Of a stretch of DNA of 64,000 nucleotides, positions 42,556 through 52,281 are shown one piece after another. The DNA comes from Flavobacterium sp. (GTDB lineage: Bacteria > Bacteroidota > Bacteroidia > Flavobacteriales > Flavobacteriaceae), in assembly GCA_016787805.1 (NCBI GenBank), contig JAEUTY010000039.1:48889-112888 (forward strand), read 5' to 3'. A program made the translations under genes and the position numbers. The notes below the pieces were generated by a model. That model was not told the origin of the DNA. It saw only the letters and a program-made list of their open reading frames with translations, and searched no databases. Within the stretch, counting starts at the first letter, position 1, and each line of letters starts with the position of its first letter.

Positions 42556-44562
42556 TTAAGGGAAGGGAGTTGCTGAATAGATAAAATTATTACTGTTGGT
42601 TTCCCAAATAGAAAAATCAGAATTATCCACATTTCCATCTCCATTTAAATCAGTAATATAAAAACCATAAGCAAAGTTGTTGGCGTCGATTTCCCAAGCA
42701 GAATAATCGTTGTTGTCAATGTTGCCGTCATTGTTGATATCGCCCGAATAAAGCCCAAAAACACCATTGCTTAATTGTACTAAGTTGTTGCCATACGCTT
42801 TGGATGCTGAAGTTGTGAAATCATAGGATAATGGAATAGTGCCGATTGTTTGCGGCGTTGCGCTCCAAGTTCTGACTGAATTAGAGCTTTTTACTCCAAC
42901 ATAATATGAACCTGAAGGTTGACCATTAAATAGACAGACTGCTCCTCCATGCGTTTTTAAAGAAGCTGTTGTAGAGGAAATTAAAGTTCCTGAGGTATTT
43001 CGTAATTCTACAGAAATATCATCGGTGTTATTGGTAATCGAACTTGATGTTGTAGTAGATTTAAACGCTAGCATATTTTGATTATTCAAATCATACAATC
43101 CTTGTACATTTAATTTTAAAACAACTATCGATTTTCCAGAACAAAAGTCGCCAACAGAGGTGTTTAAATTTGGTAAAAAAGATTGAATGATATTGATTTC
43201 AGAAGCATCACAACATATTTGAACTAATGAATTTAAATTGGTAAATTCAAAGGAAGGCATGGGTGGAATTGGCACAATGTCATAGTAATAATAATCAGAA
43301 ATGGCATTGTTCTTTAAATTTATAAATGATAGATCAGGATTATTACTGCAAACCAATCGGATCACACTTGAGTTGGATAAATCTATAGAAGTTAGATTGT
43401 TATTGTTACAAACTAAAGTTCCTAATAGCATACAATTCGAAATTTGCAAATTAGTTATTTGATTGTTAGAACAATATGCTTTTTGTAAGTTGTTCATATT
43501 TGTAAAACTCAGATTAGTCAGAACATTATTGGTACAATCTATATACAATAATCCATTCAACCCAGTTAAATCAAGAGATGGAAGTTGATTTGAATAACAG
43601 TAAAAATAATTTAAAAAACTTAATCCTGTGACATTTAACGAAGTCAATGAATTGTTGTTTGCTGTTAAGTAAGTGAGTGCAATATTATTGGTTAGATTAA
43701 GACTATTAATCATGTTGTATGAGCAATCCAATGTTTGCAACTGAGTTGCATTACTTAAATTTAAACTGGTTAATTGATTGTTGTTGCAATACAAATTTTT
43801 TAATTGATTATTCGTAGTCAAATTTAGATTTGATAATTGATTGTGATTGCAATCTAAAGTTTGCAATAGCGTATTATTACTAACATTTAATGAAGTTAAA
43901 TTATTATTACTAACGTTCAAGCTGGTTAAATTGGTGAAAACACTAAAATTATACGAAGTAATATTATTGTTAGAACAATTTAAACTAACTAATTGCGAAT
44001 TTAAAATTAGGTTTGAAGATATTAAACCAGTAGAGCTGCAATTTAAGGTCGTTAAATTTGAAAATGAAGTAGTATTTAAACTAGTTAAATTATTGTTGTT
44101 GATGAATAAACTGGACAAACTATTAGGTAAAACAATTGAGCTCAACGAGGTAATTGCATTATACGAACAATCTAAATAAGTAAGAAAAGTATTGCTGCTC
44201 AAATTCATATTAGATATTTGATTACGACTAACATTTAAAGATCTTAAATTTGTAAAGTAAGCAATACCAGTTAAATTAGTTATTTCGTTTGCCAACGGTG
44301 CATTAGCCATTTTAAAAGGTGGTGGTCCATTATAAACATAAAATGATAAATGATGAACTAGTAACGCTTCACTTTGCTCAATTTCACCATTGTTATTGCT
44401 GTCAATTTTAAACGAAAACCCCAATACGTTTTTCGCGACATTATTTGAAGAAGAAGATGAAAGCAACTTGGCCTTAAAATTAGCATCTGGAAAGTTGATA
44501 ATTTGAGCTGAATTTTCTAAATTAACAAAAACTAAAATAATCAATAAATACAGATTTCTCAT
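42556..44562 (-). CDS. Secreted leucine-rich-repeat protein with dockerin-like C-terminal EF-hands
   Basis: A 668-aa protein with signal peptide ending NSAQ near residue 19, then IINFPDANFKAKLL and an EF-hand-like DSNNNGEIEQSEA. About fifteen ~21-residue leucine-rich repeats follow (LTSLNVSNNTLLQTLDCNHNQLSNL pattern) to about residue 440. A beta-rich segment leads to two Ca-binding loops (GDINNDGNIDNNDYS and TDLNGDGNVDNSDFS), a dockerin-like pair at the very C-terminus. Unlike its neighbour it has no type IX sorting domain. The Asn-rich repeats are strongly biased in codon use and create long spurious antisense reading frames. Confidence 0.82.
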   Translation of the reverse strand: MRNLYLLIILVFVNLENSAQIINFPDANFKAKLLSSSSSNNVAKNVLGFSFKIDSNNNGEIEQSEALLVHHLSFYVYNGPPPFKMANAPLANEITNLTGIAYFTNLRSLNVSRNQISNMNLSSNTFLTYLDCSYNAITSLSSIVLPNSLSSLFINNNNLTSLNTTSFSNLTTLNCSSTGLISSNLILNSQLVSLNCSNNNITSYNFSVFTNLTSLNVSNNNLTSLNVSNNTLLQTLDCNHNQLSNLNLTTNNQLKNLYCNNNQLTSLNLSNATQLQTLDCSYNMINSLNLTNNIALTYLTANNNSLTSLNVTGLSFLNYFYCYSNQLPSLDLTGLNGLLYIDCTNNVLTNLSFTNMNNLQKAYCSNNQITNLQISNCMLLGTLVCNNNNLTSIDLSNSSVIRLVCSNNPDLSFINLKNNAISDYYYYDIVPIPPMPSFEFTNLNSLVQICCDASEINIIQSFLPNLNTSVGDFCSGKSIVVLKLNVQGLYDLNNQNMLAFKSTTTSSSITNNTDDISVELRNTSGTLISSTTASLKTHGGAVCLFNGQPSGSYYVGVKSSNSVRTWSATPQTIGTIPLSYDFTTSASKAYGNNLVQLSNGVFGLYSGDINNDGNIDNNDYSAWEIDANNFAYGFYITDLNGDGNVDNSDFSIWETNSNNFIYSATPFP

Positions 44563-44603
44563 ATCAGATTAAATTTAAATAATTATGGGTTTTAAACAAT
44601 AAT

Positions 44604-46613
44604 TTAGAGTTTTATGAATTTTTGTGTTGATTTTCCATTTTCAGAAAAAATAGTTATGAAATAAGTTCCTGATTGTAATTCACTAATATCAATAGTTGTT
44701 GTATTCAAACTTAAAATAGTCTGGCCAACTGTATTTGCTATTTCAACTTTGTTCATAGCTATATTTTCTACCATTTTTACATTTAAGATACTATGGGTTG
44801 GATTTGGATAAACGGTAAACGAATGGTCTAATTCAAAATTATCTATAGCCAGCAAACGAACTGTTGTAGAAGTTGTATTTGTAACGATAGGGTAGTTATA
44901 GTCAAAATAAATATTTGCATCATTTGTAATGATATCGTTGACAACCACATTGCTTTTGGGCTTAATCGAAAAAGCAATATAACCATGACTAGCAGGTTCA
45001 TCCACTAATGAAGCAGGCAAATTGATGTTTTCAAAGAAAAACTCTAACTTATTTCCTTGAGTTAGTGTACTTCTAAAAAGATGACTCGAAGAAGTAATTT
45101 GCAAAGAACTCAAATCTAATTTTGAATGTAAAAGATCTTTCACTACAACATTCTCTGCAGCAGCTGTTCCCGTGTTTTGAAAGCGAATGATATAGTGTAA
45201 AGGTTTGTTGATATCAGCAATCGCGATTTCGCTGCCTTCCAAACAAGTTTTGTCATTTGGATCATAAGAACCAATCACAATTTGATCGAAGCTAAAAACA
45301 TTATCACTTGGTGTTTCATCGGTTTCAGCAGTAGCAATTGATGAAGTAAAGGGTAAAACATCGCCAATATTTACAGCTGGTGTTTCCATTGGTCCATTCA
45401 AATTAAGTATTGCAGAATATTCTCTACTTTCAAAAGGTTGTAAATCAGTAAAATTCCAACTTATAGCACCTGTATTACTTGTTGAAATAGTAGGATTGGA
45501 TGTTAAATAATCCAAAATTGTGTCATCATAGTATAATGTAACTGTTCCAGACTGAGTTTCTGTACCTTTATTTTTGAGAACTAATTTATACGATAAGTTG
45601 AAGCCAGGTCTTGCCGAAGTTAACGGAATCAGCGACAATTCTAAATCAGGATGAACGCCGTTGGGTGATACACAAAAGTTAGCAGTTTGATTATTACCAG
45701 TGGTTGAAAATGTAAAATTAACACTTGTTGGCGTTATTTGAAAATAATTAGGATTTTCCATTTGTGGCGTTACTGTATGATTACCAATATTAGGAAATAA
45801 CATATAATATCCAAGACTATTTGTAAAAGAACTTCCTGAATTGACTCCGTCAGTAATATTTAATTTTACATTGGAAAGAACCTCATTTTGATTTCCATAA
45901 TCATAGGTCACATTTCCAACGATTGTATTGTAACCGCCTCCTGGTGTAAACGAACAATAAGAACTTAAGACTCCAATTTGATTCATTGGAGGCATAAAAT
46001 ACAATTGAAGTTCACTCTCATCTAAACAAACATAGATTAAAGCTGGGCAATTATCGTATATCGTGCAAGTATTACTGCCAAATAAAAGCATAATACAGGA
46101 AGAAGTCACGCCGTTTTTGATGTTTAAATATTCTAAATTCGGATTTGGACCAAACATACCATCAATAAATCCAGTTGTGCTTAAGTCTAATGTTGAAAAA
46201 TAATTATCACCAGCATAAATTGCATTTAAATTAGTTAAACCATCAACTACTATAGATGTAAGTTGACAGCTTGTAGCGTTTAAATAACTCAAATTGGATT
46301 GACTTGTTAAATCTAGAGTAATCAATGGATTGTACGAACAATTTAATGTATGTAAATTGATAAATTGTTCAATTCCCGATAAGTTAGCAATTGATTGTTG
46401 CTCAACAATCAAACTATTCACAGTAACTGCTTCGCTAACTTCAATTTCACCATCATTATTAGCATCGGCATCAATATCTCCTATGCCGTTATTATTCGTG
46501 TCAATACAATTTGTATTCACTAACGCATTTTTGAAATTAGCATCTGGAAAGTTGATGATTTGAGCATTGCTTGCATAGGAAATTAACAATAAAAAAAGTG
46601 TATATTTTTTCAT
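44604..46613 (-). CDS. Secreted LRR/DUF11-like protein with type IX (Por) sorting domain
   Basis: A 669-aa protein starting at ATG 46613, whose signal peptide MKKYTLFLLLISYASNAQ follows directly; an upstream in-frame start would bury it. After IINFPDANFKNALV comes an EF-hand-like DANNDGEIEVSEA and a short LRR tract. Later domains are a carboxypeptidase-regulatory-like fold (IVGNVTYDYGNQNEVLSNVKL) and a conserved-repeat domain (YDPNDKTCLEGSEIAIADINKPLHYIIRFQNTGTAAAENV). The C-terminal YPNPTHSILNVK...QSGTYFITI is the T9SS type A sorting signal. It is a paralogue of the gene just downstream, and is likely attached to or released from the cell surface. Confidence 0.85.
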   Translation of the reverse strand: MKKYTLFLLLISYASNAQIINFPDANFKNALVNTNCIDTNNNGIGDIDADANNDGEIEVSEAVTVNSLIVEQQSIANLSGIEQFINLHTLNCSYNPLITLDLTSQSNLSYLNATSCQLTSIVVDGLTNLNAIYAGDNYFSTLDLSTTGFIDGMFGPNPNLEYLNIKNGVTSSCIMLLFGSNTCTIYDNCPALIYVCLDESELQLYFMPPMNQIGVLSSYCSFTPGGGYNTIVGNVTYDYGNQNEVLSNVKLNITDGVNSGSSFTNSLGYYMLFPNIGNHTVTPQMENPNYFQITPTSVNFTFSTTGNNQTANFCVSPNGVHPDLELSLIPLTSARPGFNLSYKLVLKNKGTETQSGTVTLYYDDTILDYLTSNPTISTSNTGAISWNFTDLQPFESREYSAILNLNGPMETPAVNIGDVLPFTSSIATAETDETPSDNVFSFDQIVIGSYDPNDKTCLEGSEIAIADINKPLHYIIRFQNTGTAAAENVVVKDLLHSKLDLSSLQITSSSHLFRSTLTQGNKLEFFFENINLPASLVDEPASHGYIAFSIKPKSNVVVNDIITNDANIYFDYNYPIVTNTTSTTVRLLAIDNFELDHSFTVYPNPTHSILNVKMVENIAMNKVEIANTVGQTILSLNTTTIDISELQSGTYFITIFSENGKSTQKFIKL

Positions 46614-46631
46614 AAGTCGTTGAATTTTATT

Positions 46632-46639
46632 CAAATATA
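46632..46639 (-). promoter_or_regulatory. -7 element of the LRR/T9SS gene promoter
   Basis: TATATTTG on the minus strand lies 18 bp upstream of the start codon at 46613. No clear -33 TTG. It partly follows the megL terminator hairpin. Confidence 0.45.
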
Positions 46640-46642
46640 AGA

Positions 46643-46677
46643 AAAATCCGCTAAAACATAAAGTTCTAACGGATTTT
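46643..46677 (-). terminator. Terminator of the methionine gamma-lyase-like gene
   Basis: Arms 46643-46656 and 46664-46677 form a 14-bp RNA stem on the minus strand with two G-U pairs and a 7-nt loop, followed by a U-rich tail. It lies 29 bp past the stop at 46706. Confidence 0.8.
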
Positions 46678-46705
46678 ATAAAAAAAAAACTAACTATTAA
46701 AAAAA

Positions 46706-47908
46706 CTAGATAATGTTCAATTCTTTCATGCAAGCTTTCATCATTTGGTAAGTGCGTTCAATATCATTGTCTAAACCAATGGAGAAGCGTATTAAACCAT
46801 CAGATAAACCCATTGCTTTTTGCTCATCCAACGGAATTTCACTCGATGTTGATGTTCCTGGTGCGCTAAAAAGTGTTTTGTAAAATCCTAAACTTACGGC
46901 CAAATAACCCAAATTTCGGTTTTGCATTAATTCCATCAATTCATTGGCTTTGTTTAAACTACCAACATCAAGAGTCATCATGCCCCCAAAACCGTATTCT
47001 TGATTGATCATTGTGCAATATAAATCATGACTTGGATGACTTTTTAAACCAGGGTAAACCACTTTTAATCCGTCGATTTCAAATTTTGTTGCCAAATACA
47101 GTGCGTTATGACTGTGTTGTTTCATGCGAATGTGTAATGTTCTCAGGTTTTTCAGAATACTTGCAGCACGTAAGCTATCCATAGTAGGACCAAGCAACAT
47201 CATGGCGCCATTATTAACGTTTTTCAAATCATCAATAAATGATTGTGATGCACAAACCACACCACCAACTGCATCGCTACTACCGTTAATGAATTTGGTT
47301 AAACTATGAATTACTACATCAGCTCCTAATTGTGATGGAGCAACAGATAAAGGAGAAAAAGTATTGTCAACTACCAATTTGATATTGTGTTTTTTGGCAA
47401 TTTTCGATAAGCTTTCAATGTCTGAAACTTCCAAAAGCGGATTGCTAACGGTTTCGCAATACAATACTTTGGTTTTAGAGTTAATAGCGGCTTCTACAAC
47501 ATCTAGTTTTGTACTGTCTACAAAAGTGGTTTTGATACCCCAATTAGGTAACATATTTTTCATAAAAGCATATGTTCCGCCATAAATGGTTCTACTCGAA
47601 ACGATTTCGTCGCCTGATGAGCAAAGTTGCATTAAGACAGAAGTAATTGCTCCCATTCCAGATGCAGCAACATTCGCGCTTTCTGTTCCCTCCATTGCAG
47701 CCAATGCTTTGCCTAAATACAAATTCATAGGCGAGGAGTGACGCGAATACAAATAGCAACCTTCAGCATTCCCTTCAAAAGTATCAAACATCGTTTTTGC
47801 AGAAAGGAAAGTATAGGTAGAACTATCAGAAATAGAAGGATTTACGCCTCCGAATTCGCCAAAATATTGTAGGTCTTGAATAGTATCTGCTGGGTTGAAT
47901 TTTGACAT
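46706..47908 (-). CDS. Cys/Met metabolism PLP enzyme, methionine gamma-lyase-like
   Basis: A 400-aa PLP-dependent enzyme of the Cys/Met metabolism family. Visible motifs are CYLYSRHSSPMNLYLGKALAAMEGTESANVAASGMGAI, YCETVSNPLLEVSDI, VVDNTFSPL and the PLP-lysine region HSLTKFINGSSDAVGG. Members include methionine gamma-lyase, cystathionine gamma-synthase and beta-lyase. The divergent Lrp/AsnC regulator immediately upstream favours a catabolic lyase controlled by an amino acid. The exact substrate is not decided by sequence. Confidence 0.85.
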   Translation of the reverse strand: MSKFNPADTIQDLQYFGEFGGVNPSISDSSTYTFLSAKTMFDTFEGNAEGCYLYSRHSSPMNLYLGKALAAMEGTESANVAASGMGAITSVLMQLCSSGDEIVSSRTIYGGTYAFMKNMLPNWGIKTTFVDSTKLDVVEAAINSKTKVLYCETVSNPLLEVSDIESLSKIAKKHNIKLVVDNTFSPLSVAPSQLGADVVIHSLTKFINGSSDAVGGVVCASQSFIDDLKNVNNGAMMLLGPTMDSLRAASILKNLRTLHIRMKQHSHNALYLATKFEIDGLKVVYPGLKSHPSHDLYCTMINQEYGFGGMMTLDVGSLNKANELMELMQNRNLGYLAVSLGFYKTLFSAPGTSTSSEIPLDEQKAMGLSDGLIRFSIGLDNDIERTYQMMKACMKELNII

Positions 47909-48019
47909 GATTGTAGATTTTTATTTTACAAATTTTGTTTTTTAAAGAATTAAAATCAATAGTTTTGTATTTATTTAGAAAATAAAACTATAAATATTTT
48001 TATTTGTAGAATAAAAAAC

Positions 48020-48027
48020 TATATTTG
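48020..48027 (+). promoter_or_regulatory. -7 element of the Lrp-family gene
   Basis: TATATTTG in the 156-bp divergent intergenic region, 37 bp upstream of the start. The -33 is not well placed. The A/T-rich region is where Lrp would also bind to control the lyase gene. Confidence 0.5.
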
Positions 48028-48064
48028 TTGCTTGTTTTAAAGATTTTTAGAAAATATCACAGTT

Positions 48065-48523
48065 ATGATGTTGGATCAGTTGGATAAAAAATTGCTCTTT
48101 CTGCTGCAAACAGATACCAAAAAAACGACTAAAGAACTTTCTTTAAAACTCAACCTATCTGTTACCGCCGTGTACGAACGCATCAAAAAAATGGAGCGTG
48201 AAGGCATAATTTCCAATTACGTTGCAATTTTAAACCGAAATAAAATTGACAGGAGTTTTGTTGTTTTTTGTCATATCAAGCTTGTGCAACATTCACGTGA
48301 GTTTCTTACCAAGTTTGAAAGCGAAGTGGTGCAGCTCGATGAAGTATTAGAGTGCTTTCATGTGAGTGGTGATTACGACTACATTTTGAAAATTTTGGTC
48401 AAGGATATGGAAGAATACCGCGAATTTATGGTTACCAAACTCACTACTTTGCAGCATATTGGAAGCACACACAGTACTTTTATGATTGGCGAAGTGAAAA
48501 ATACAACCGCATTTAAATTTTAA
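48065..48523 (+). CDS. Lrp/AsnC-family transcriptional regulator
   Basis: A 152-aa protein. The N-terminal HTH is LDQLDKKLLFLLQTDTKKTTKELSLKLNLSVTAVYERIKKMEREGII. The C-terminal RAM effector domain includes VLECFHVSGDYDYILKILVKDMEEYREF. Two adjacent ATG codons (48065, 48068) are both possible. It is divergent from the methionine gamma-lyase-like gene, so it probably senses an amino acid and controls that gene, as with other Lrp-lyase pairs. Confidence 0.93.
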   Translation: MMLDQLDKKLLFLLQTDTKKTTKELSLKLNLSVTAVYERIKKMEREGIISNYVAILNRNKIDRSFVVFCHIKLVQHSREFLTKFESEVVQLDEVLECFHVSGDYDYILKILVKDMEEYREFMVTKLTTLQHIGSTHSTFMIGEVKNTTAFKF

Positions 48524-48532
48524 CCTTTATAT

Positions 48533-48943
48533 ATGAATAGAGCCTTTACTTTACTAGTTACTTTTGTTTACATCATTGCTTGTAACACGGTCAAGAGCGA
48601 TGACAAACATCAAGATTTAAAACGGGTTTGGATGTTAACTGAATTTGGCCAATTTGATAAAAATGAGTTATCCAAAAAGGAAGCTTACCTTGATTTAACC
48701 CAACCGCAAAACGCAGGGTCAAAAATGGGTTGTAATCAACTATCTTTTCCTTACACTATCAAAAATGATAAGGAAATTGGTTTCACTGATGGTTTTGCAA
48801 CCAAAATGTATTGCCAAGACATGCAACTCGAAAACGAATTTACCAAAAAAATCACCGAAGTGAATCAATATGTTGTGGATGGACAAAAATTAATTTTGAC
48901 AACAAAAAGTGGAGCAAAAATGGTTTTCGTGGCACAAGATTGA
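48533..48943 (+). CDS. META-domain lipoprotein
   Basis: A 136-aa protein with lipoprotein signal MNRAFTLLVTFVYIIAC (lipobox IIAC, Cys at 17). A META/HslJ-like domain follows: KRVWMLTEFGQFDKNEL, then MGCNQLSFPYTI, TKMYCQDMQLENEF and GQKLILTTKSGAKMVF, the usual conserved blocks. It is probably on the outer membrane; related HslJ proteins affect stress or drug tolerance. It lies 9 bp after the Lrp gene and is convergent with the transporter gene, 2 bp away. Confidence 0.82.
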   Translation: MNRAFTLLVTFVYIIACNTVKSDDKHQDLKRVWMLTEFGQFDKNELSKKEAYLDLTQPQNAGSKMGCNQLSFPYTIKNDKEIGFTDGFATKMYCQDMQLENEFTKKITEVNQYVVDGQKLILTTKSGAKMVFVAQD

Positions 48944-48945
48944 GA

Positions 48946-50613
48946 TTAGCTAAAAAACAAAATTAGAAGTTGTGCAGCAATGATTCGGAGTATCATGGTT
49001 AATGGATACACAGTGGCATAAGTGGCTGAAGGAATGTCGTTTCCAGAAATTTTTAAGGCAAACGCCAATGCTGGTGGATCAGTCGATGCTCCAGCTAATA
49101 ATCCGCAAATTTCAAAAAAGTTTTTCTTGAAGAAATGCTTGGCAATAATTCCCACAAATAACAACGGAACAATGGTGATAATTATTCCCAAACCCATCCA
49201 ATAAAATCCGTTTCCGCCTTCAAATGCTGCAGCTAATTTAGAGCCGCTATTCAATCCAACACTGGCAAGAAATAAGGTAATTCCCAACTCACGTATCATC
49301 AAATTGGCACTATTGGTTGTGTAATTATTCAAGTAGAATTGATTCCCAAATCGACTCAATAGTAAAGCAATAATCAGCGGTCCACCAGCCAAACCAATTT
49401 TAACTGGAACCGGAATATTCGGAATTTGAAATGGAATACTTCCCACAATGATACCGAGTACAATTCCGATGAAAATCGGAGCAATATCTGGAACTTCTAA
49501 TCGTTTTAACGAATTTCCTAAAACGGCACTGATGCGTTCCAAACTTTCTTTTGTTCCGACAACTTTTACCGTATCGCCCAATTGCAACATAATATTTCCG
49601 TTGGGAACCATTTGCGTTCCAGCACGATACAATCGAGTAAACGTAAAATCATGCTGATTGAATTCAGGAATATCACCAATTCGTTTATGCGTTATGTTTT
49701 TGTTGGTTACAACCACATGATTCGAAACCAAATTACTATCCAGCGCAGTTTTCAAATTCATATCGCTTTCTGGGCCAATTAATAAATGCAATTGCTCGAA
49801 AGTAGTTTTTGATGCTACAATTAATAGAACGTCATTTTCTGATAAAATTTCTTTTGGAGTAGGCGTAATGATGGTTCCTTTGTGAAACATTCGCGAAACT
49901 ACAATAGGTGTTTTGATGATTTCAAAAATCGCACTGATCGGTTTACCAACCAATTGATGATTTTCGAGTTTTAAATGTTTAGAAATTACTCGATCTTCTC
50001 GCAAATTGGCTAATTTATTTTGAAGTTCGGTTTCGTGTTCAATATTGACTTTGAAGATTTTTTTCAAAAGTAACATCGAAATAATTATTCCAAAAACCCC
50101 AAATGGATAAGCAACTGCATAGGCCAAAGTTACCATTGACGTTGCTTCCGAAGCTTGATGCAAATTCGTCATTGTGGTTTGCGCTGCACCTAAACCAGGT
50201 GTATTGGTTACAGCTCCACTCATAATTCCGGTCATAATTGAAATGGAATTATTGAAAAAAAAACACAGTACTAATGTTGTAATTACTCCCAATAAAACAA
50301 TGAAACTAGCAAGCATGTTTGTTACTAATGCATTTCGGTTTAAAGAAGCAAAAAAACCTGGACCAACTTGCAATCCGAGCGTGTAAACGAATAATACTAA
50401 TCCAAATTCTTTGAGAAAATCTTGTAGTTCTGGATGTACAGTAACACCCAAAAACGAAAAGAACAATCCCACAAAAAGTACCCAAGTAACGCCGAGTGAA
50501 ACGCCAAATATTTTTATTTTTCCGAACCAAATTCCCAACGCGATCACCAAGCCAAACACGATGATGGTTTGTGCAAATGATTGTTGGGTGAGTAACTCAA
50601 TTATCCAGTTCAT
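48946..50613 (-). CDS. YidE/YbjL (AspT-like) family transporter with TrkA-C domains
   Basis: A 555-aa membrane protein. Two five-segment membrane halves carry the duplicated motif (VLFVYTLGLQVGPGFFASL and ELGITLFLASVGLNSGSKL; GAVTNTPGLGAAQTTM and GASTDPPALAFALKIS). Between them lie two RCK/TrkA-C domains at ~200-370 (ENDVLLIVASKTTFEQL; GDTVKVVGTKESLERI). This is the AspT/YidE/YbjL layout, an aspartate:alanine-antiporter-like family. Substrate unknown. It lies downstream of pckA on the same strand with a hairpin between. Confidence 0.9.
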   Translation of the reverse strand: MNWIIELLTQQSFAQTIIVFGLVIALGIWFGKIKIFGVSLGVTWVLFVGLFFSFLGVTVHPELQDFLKEFGLVLFVYTLGLQVGPGFFASLNRNALVTNMLASFIVLLGVITTLVLCFFFNNSISIMTGIMSGAVTNTPGLGAAQTTMTNLHQASEATSMVTLAYAVAYPFGVFGIIISMLLLKKIFKVNIEHETELQNKLANLREDRVISKHLKLENHQLVGKPISAIFEIIKTPIVVSRMFHKGTIITPTPKEILSENDVLLIVASKTTFEQLHLLIGPESDMNLKTALDSNLVSNHVVVTNKNITHKRIGDIPEFNQHDFTFTRLYRAGTQMVPNGNIMLQLGDTVKVVGTKESLERISAVLGNSLKRLEVPDIAPIFIGIVLGIIVGSIPFQIPNIPVPVKIGLAGGPLIIALLLSRFGNQFYLNNYTTNSANLMIRELGITLFLASVGLNSGSKLAAAFEGGNGFYWMGLGIIITIVPLLFVGIIAKHFFKKNFFEICGLLAGASTDPPALAFALKISGNDIPSATYATVYPLTMILRIIAAQLLILFFS

Positions 50614-50628
50614 TTTTTTTAAGTTTTT

Positions 50629-50667
50629 AATACCAATGGAAAGATAGTGAATTTTTCCATTGGTATT
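50629..50667. repeat. 14-bp hairpin between pckA and the transporter gene
   Basis: Perfect arms 50629-50642 and 50654-50667 with an 11-nt loop. It lies just past the pckA stop on the minus strand. The T-run follows on the plus strand side only, so as a minus-strand terminator it is unusual; an mRNA-stabilising hairpin is an alternative. Confidence 0.65.
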
Positions 50668-50679
50668 TTTTAGGAGAAA

Positions 50680-52281
50680 TTATAAACTCGGGCCAGCTGC
50701 AATCAATCGTTTGCCTTCTTCGGTATTGGTGTATTGCTCGAAGTTTTGGTTGTAAAGAGCGACTAATTTTTTGGTTTTAACTTCCCATTCCGCTACGTCT
50801 TTATAAGTTGTTCTTGGATCCAAAATATCATCTACATTAGGTAATGTTTTTGGAGCAGTTAAATTTAAAAATGGAATTTTTACCGTTTCCGCTTTTTCAA
50901 TTGAACCATCAATGATTGCGTCAATTATAGCACGCGTATTTTTTAAAGAAATACGTTTTCCAGTTCCATTCCAACCTGTATTTACCAAATAGGCTTTGGC
51001 ATTGTGTTCTTTCATTTTAGCAACCAATGTTTTAGAATACATAGTTGGATGCAATGTTAAGAATGCTTCACCAAAAGCGGGAGAAAATGAAGGCTGAGGT
51101 TCTGTAATTCCACGTTCTGTTCCCGCTAATTTAGAGGTAAATCCACATAAAAAGTGGTATTGTGCCTGATCTTCATCTAAAATAGAAACTGGAGGCAATA
51201 CACCGAAAGCATCAGCAGACAAATAAATAATTTTATTAGCATGTCCTGCTTTTGAAGGGAGAACGATTTTATTAATGTGATAAATCGGGTAAGAAACTCG
51301 AGAATTTTCGGTAATAGAATGATCGTAATAATCTACTTCACCATATTCATTTACAACTACGTTTTCCAATAAAGCATCACGTTTGATAGCACGCCAAATA
51401 TCAGGTTCATTTTCTTCTGATAAATCAATTACTTTAGCATAACATCCGCCTTCGTAATTGAACACACCATTGTCATCCCAACCGTGTTCGTCATCACCAA
51501 TCAAATAACGTTTTGGGTCGGCTGAAAGCGTTGTCTTTCCAGTTCCAGAAAGCCCGAAAAAAATAGCTACATCGCCTTTTTCACCTACATTTGCAGAACA
51601 ATGCATTGAAGCCATTCCTTTGAGCGGAAGGTAATAATTCATCATAGAGAACATTCCTTTTTTCATTTCGCCACCATACCAAGTTCCTCCTATAATTTGG
51701 ATTTTTTCAGTCAAATTAAATAATACAAAATTCTCAGAGTTCAATCCTTGTTCTTGCCAATTTGGGTTGGTTGTTTTTGAACCGTTCATGACTACAAAAT
51801 CAGGTTCACCAAAATTTTCCAGTTCATAAATTGAAGGCCGGATGAACATATTGGTGACAAAATGCGCTTGCCAAGCCACTTCCATCACAAAACGAACTTT
51901 TAGTCGAGTATTGATGTTGGTTCCGCAAAAAGCGTCAACAACGTATAGTTTTTTAGAAGTTGAAAGTTGTTTTAAAACTAAATTTTTCAATTCGCTCCAA
52001 ACTTCCTGTGTGGTTGGAAAGTTGACTTTGTCATCCCAATAAATGGTGTCTTTGGTAACATCGTCTTTCACAATGTAACGATCTTTAGGAGAACGACCTG
52101 TGAAAATCCCAGTTTTTACGGCAACTGCGCCTGAATCAGTTACAGCGCCTTTTTCAAAACCTTTTCTGAAATGGGAAGTTTCGGCCTGAAATAATTCTTC
52201 GTAAGTCGGATTGTACACTACTTCGTGGTAACCAGTAATTCCTAAATTATGCAATTCTTGTATGACTTTAATGTTTTTCAT
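50680..52281 (-). CDS. pckA: Phosphoenolpyruvate carboxykinase (ATP)
   Basis: A 533-aa enzyme that makes PEP from oxaloacetate with ATP, the entry step of gluconeogenesis. The kinase-1a P-loop is [16 protein letters not shown], the metal motif is [21 protein letters not shown], and [16 protein letters not shown] is at the N-terminus. Full-length compared with the ~530-540-aa ATP-type family, and clearly not the GTP type. It is transcribed away from lpdA. Confidence 0.96.
   Translation of the reverse strand: MKNIKVIQELHNLGITGYHEVVYNPTYEELFQAETSHFRKGFEKGAVTDSGAVAVKTGIFTGRSPKDRYIVKDDVTKDTIYWDDKVNFPTTQEVWSELKNLVLKQLSTSKKLYVVDAFCGTNINTRLKVRFVMEVAWQAHFVTNMFIRPSIYELENFGEPDFVVMNGSKTTNPNWQEQGLNSENFVLFNLTEKIQIIGGTWYGGEMKKGMFSMMNYYLPLKGMASMHCSANVGEKGDVAIFFGLSGTGKTTLSADPKRYLIGDDEHGWDDNGVFNYEGGCYAKVIDLSEENEPDIWRAIKRDALLENVVVNEYGEVDYYDHSITENSRVSYPIYHINKIVLPSKAGHANKIIYLSADAFGVLPPVSILDEDQAQYHFLCGFTSKLAGTERGITEPQPSFSPAFGEAFLTLHPTMYSKTLVAKMKEHNAKAYLVNTGWNGTGKRISLKNTRAIIDAIIDGSIEKAETVKIPFLNLTAPKTLPNVDDILDPRTTYKDVAEWEVKTKKLVALYNQNFEQYTNTEEGKRLIAAGPSL

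Noticed and set aside
43847-44179. A 110-aa plus-strand open frame opposite the LRR gene
   Set aside because: Its periodic sequence is the complement of the leucine-rich repeats, and the minus strand has a signal peptide and domain structure.
46613-46733. Longer N-terminus for the LRR/T9SS protein
   Set aside because: The upstream extension reads through the promoter and the megL terminator and would place 40 residues before an excellent signal peptide.
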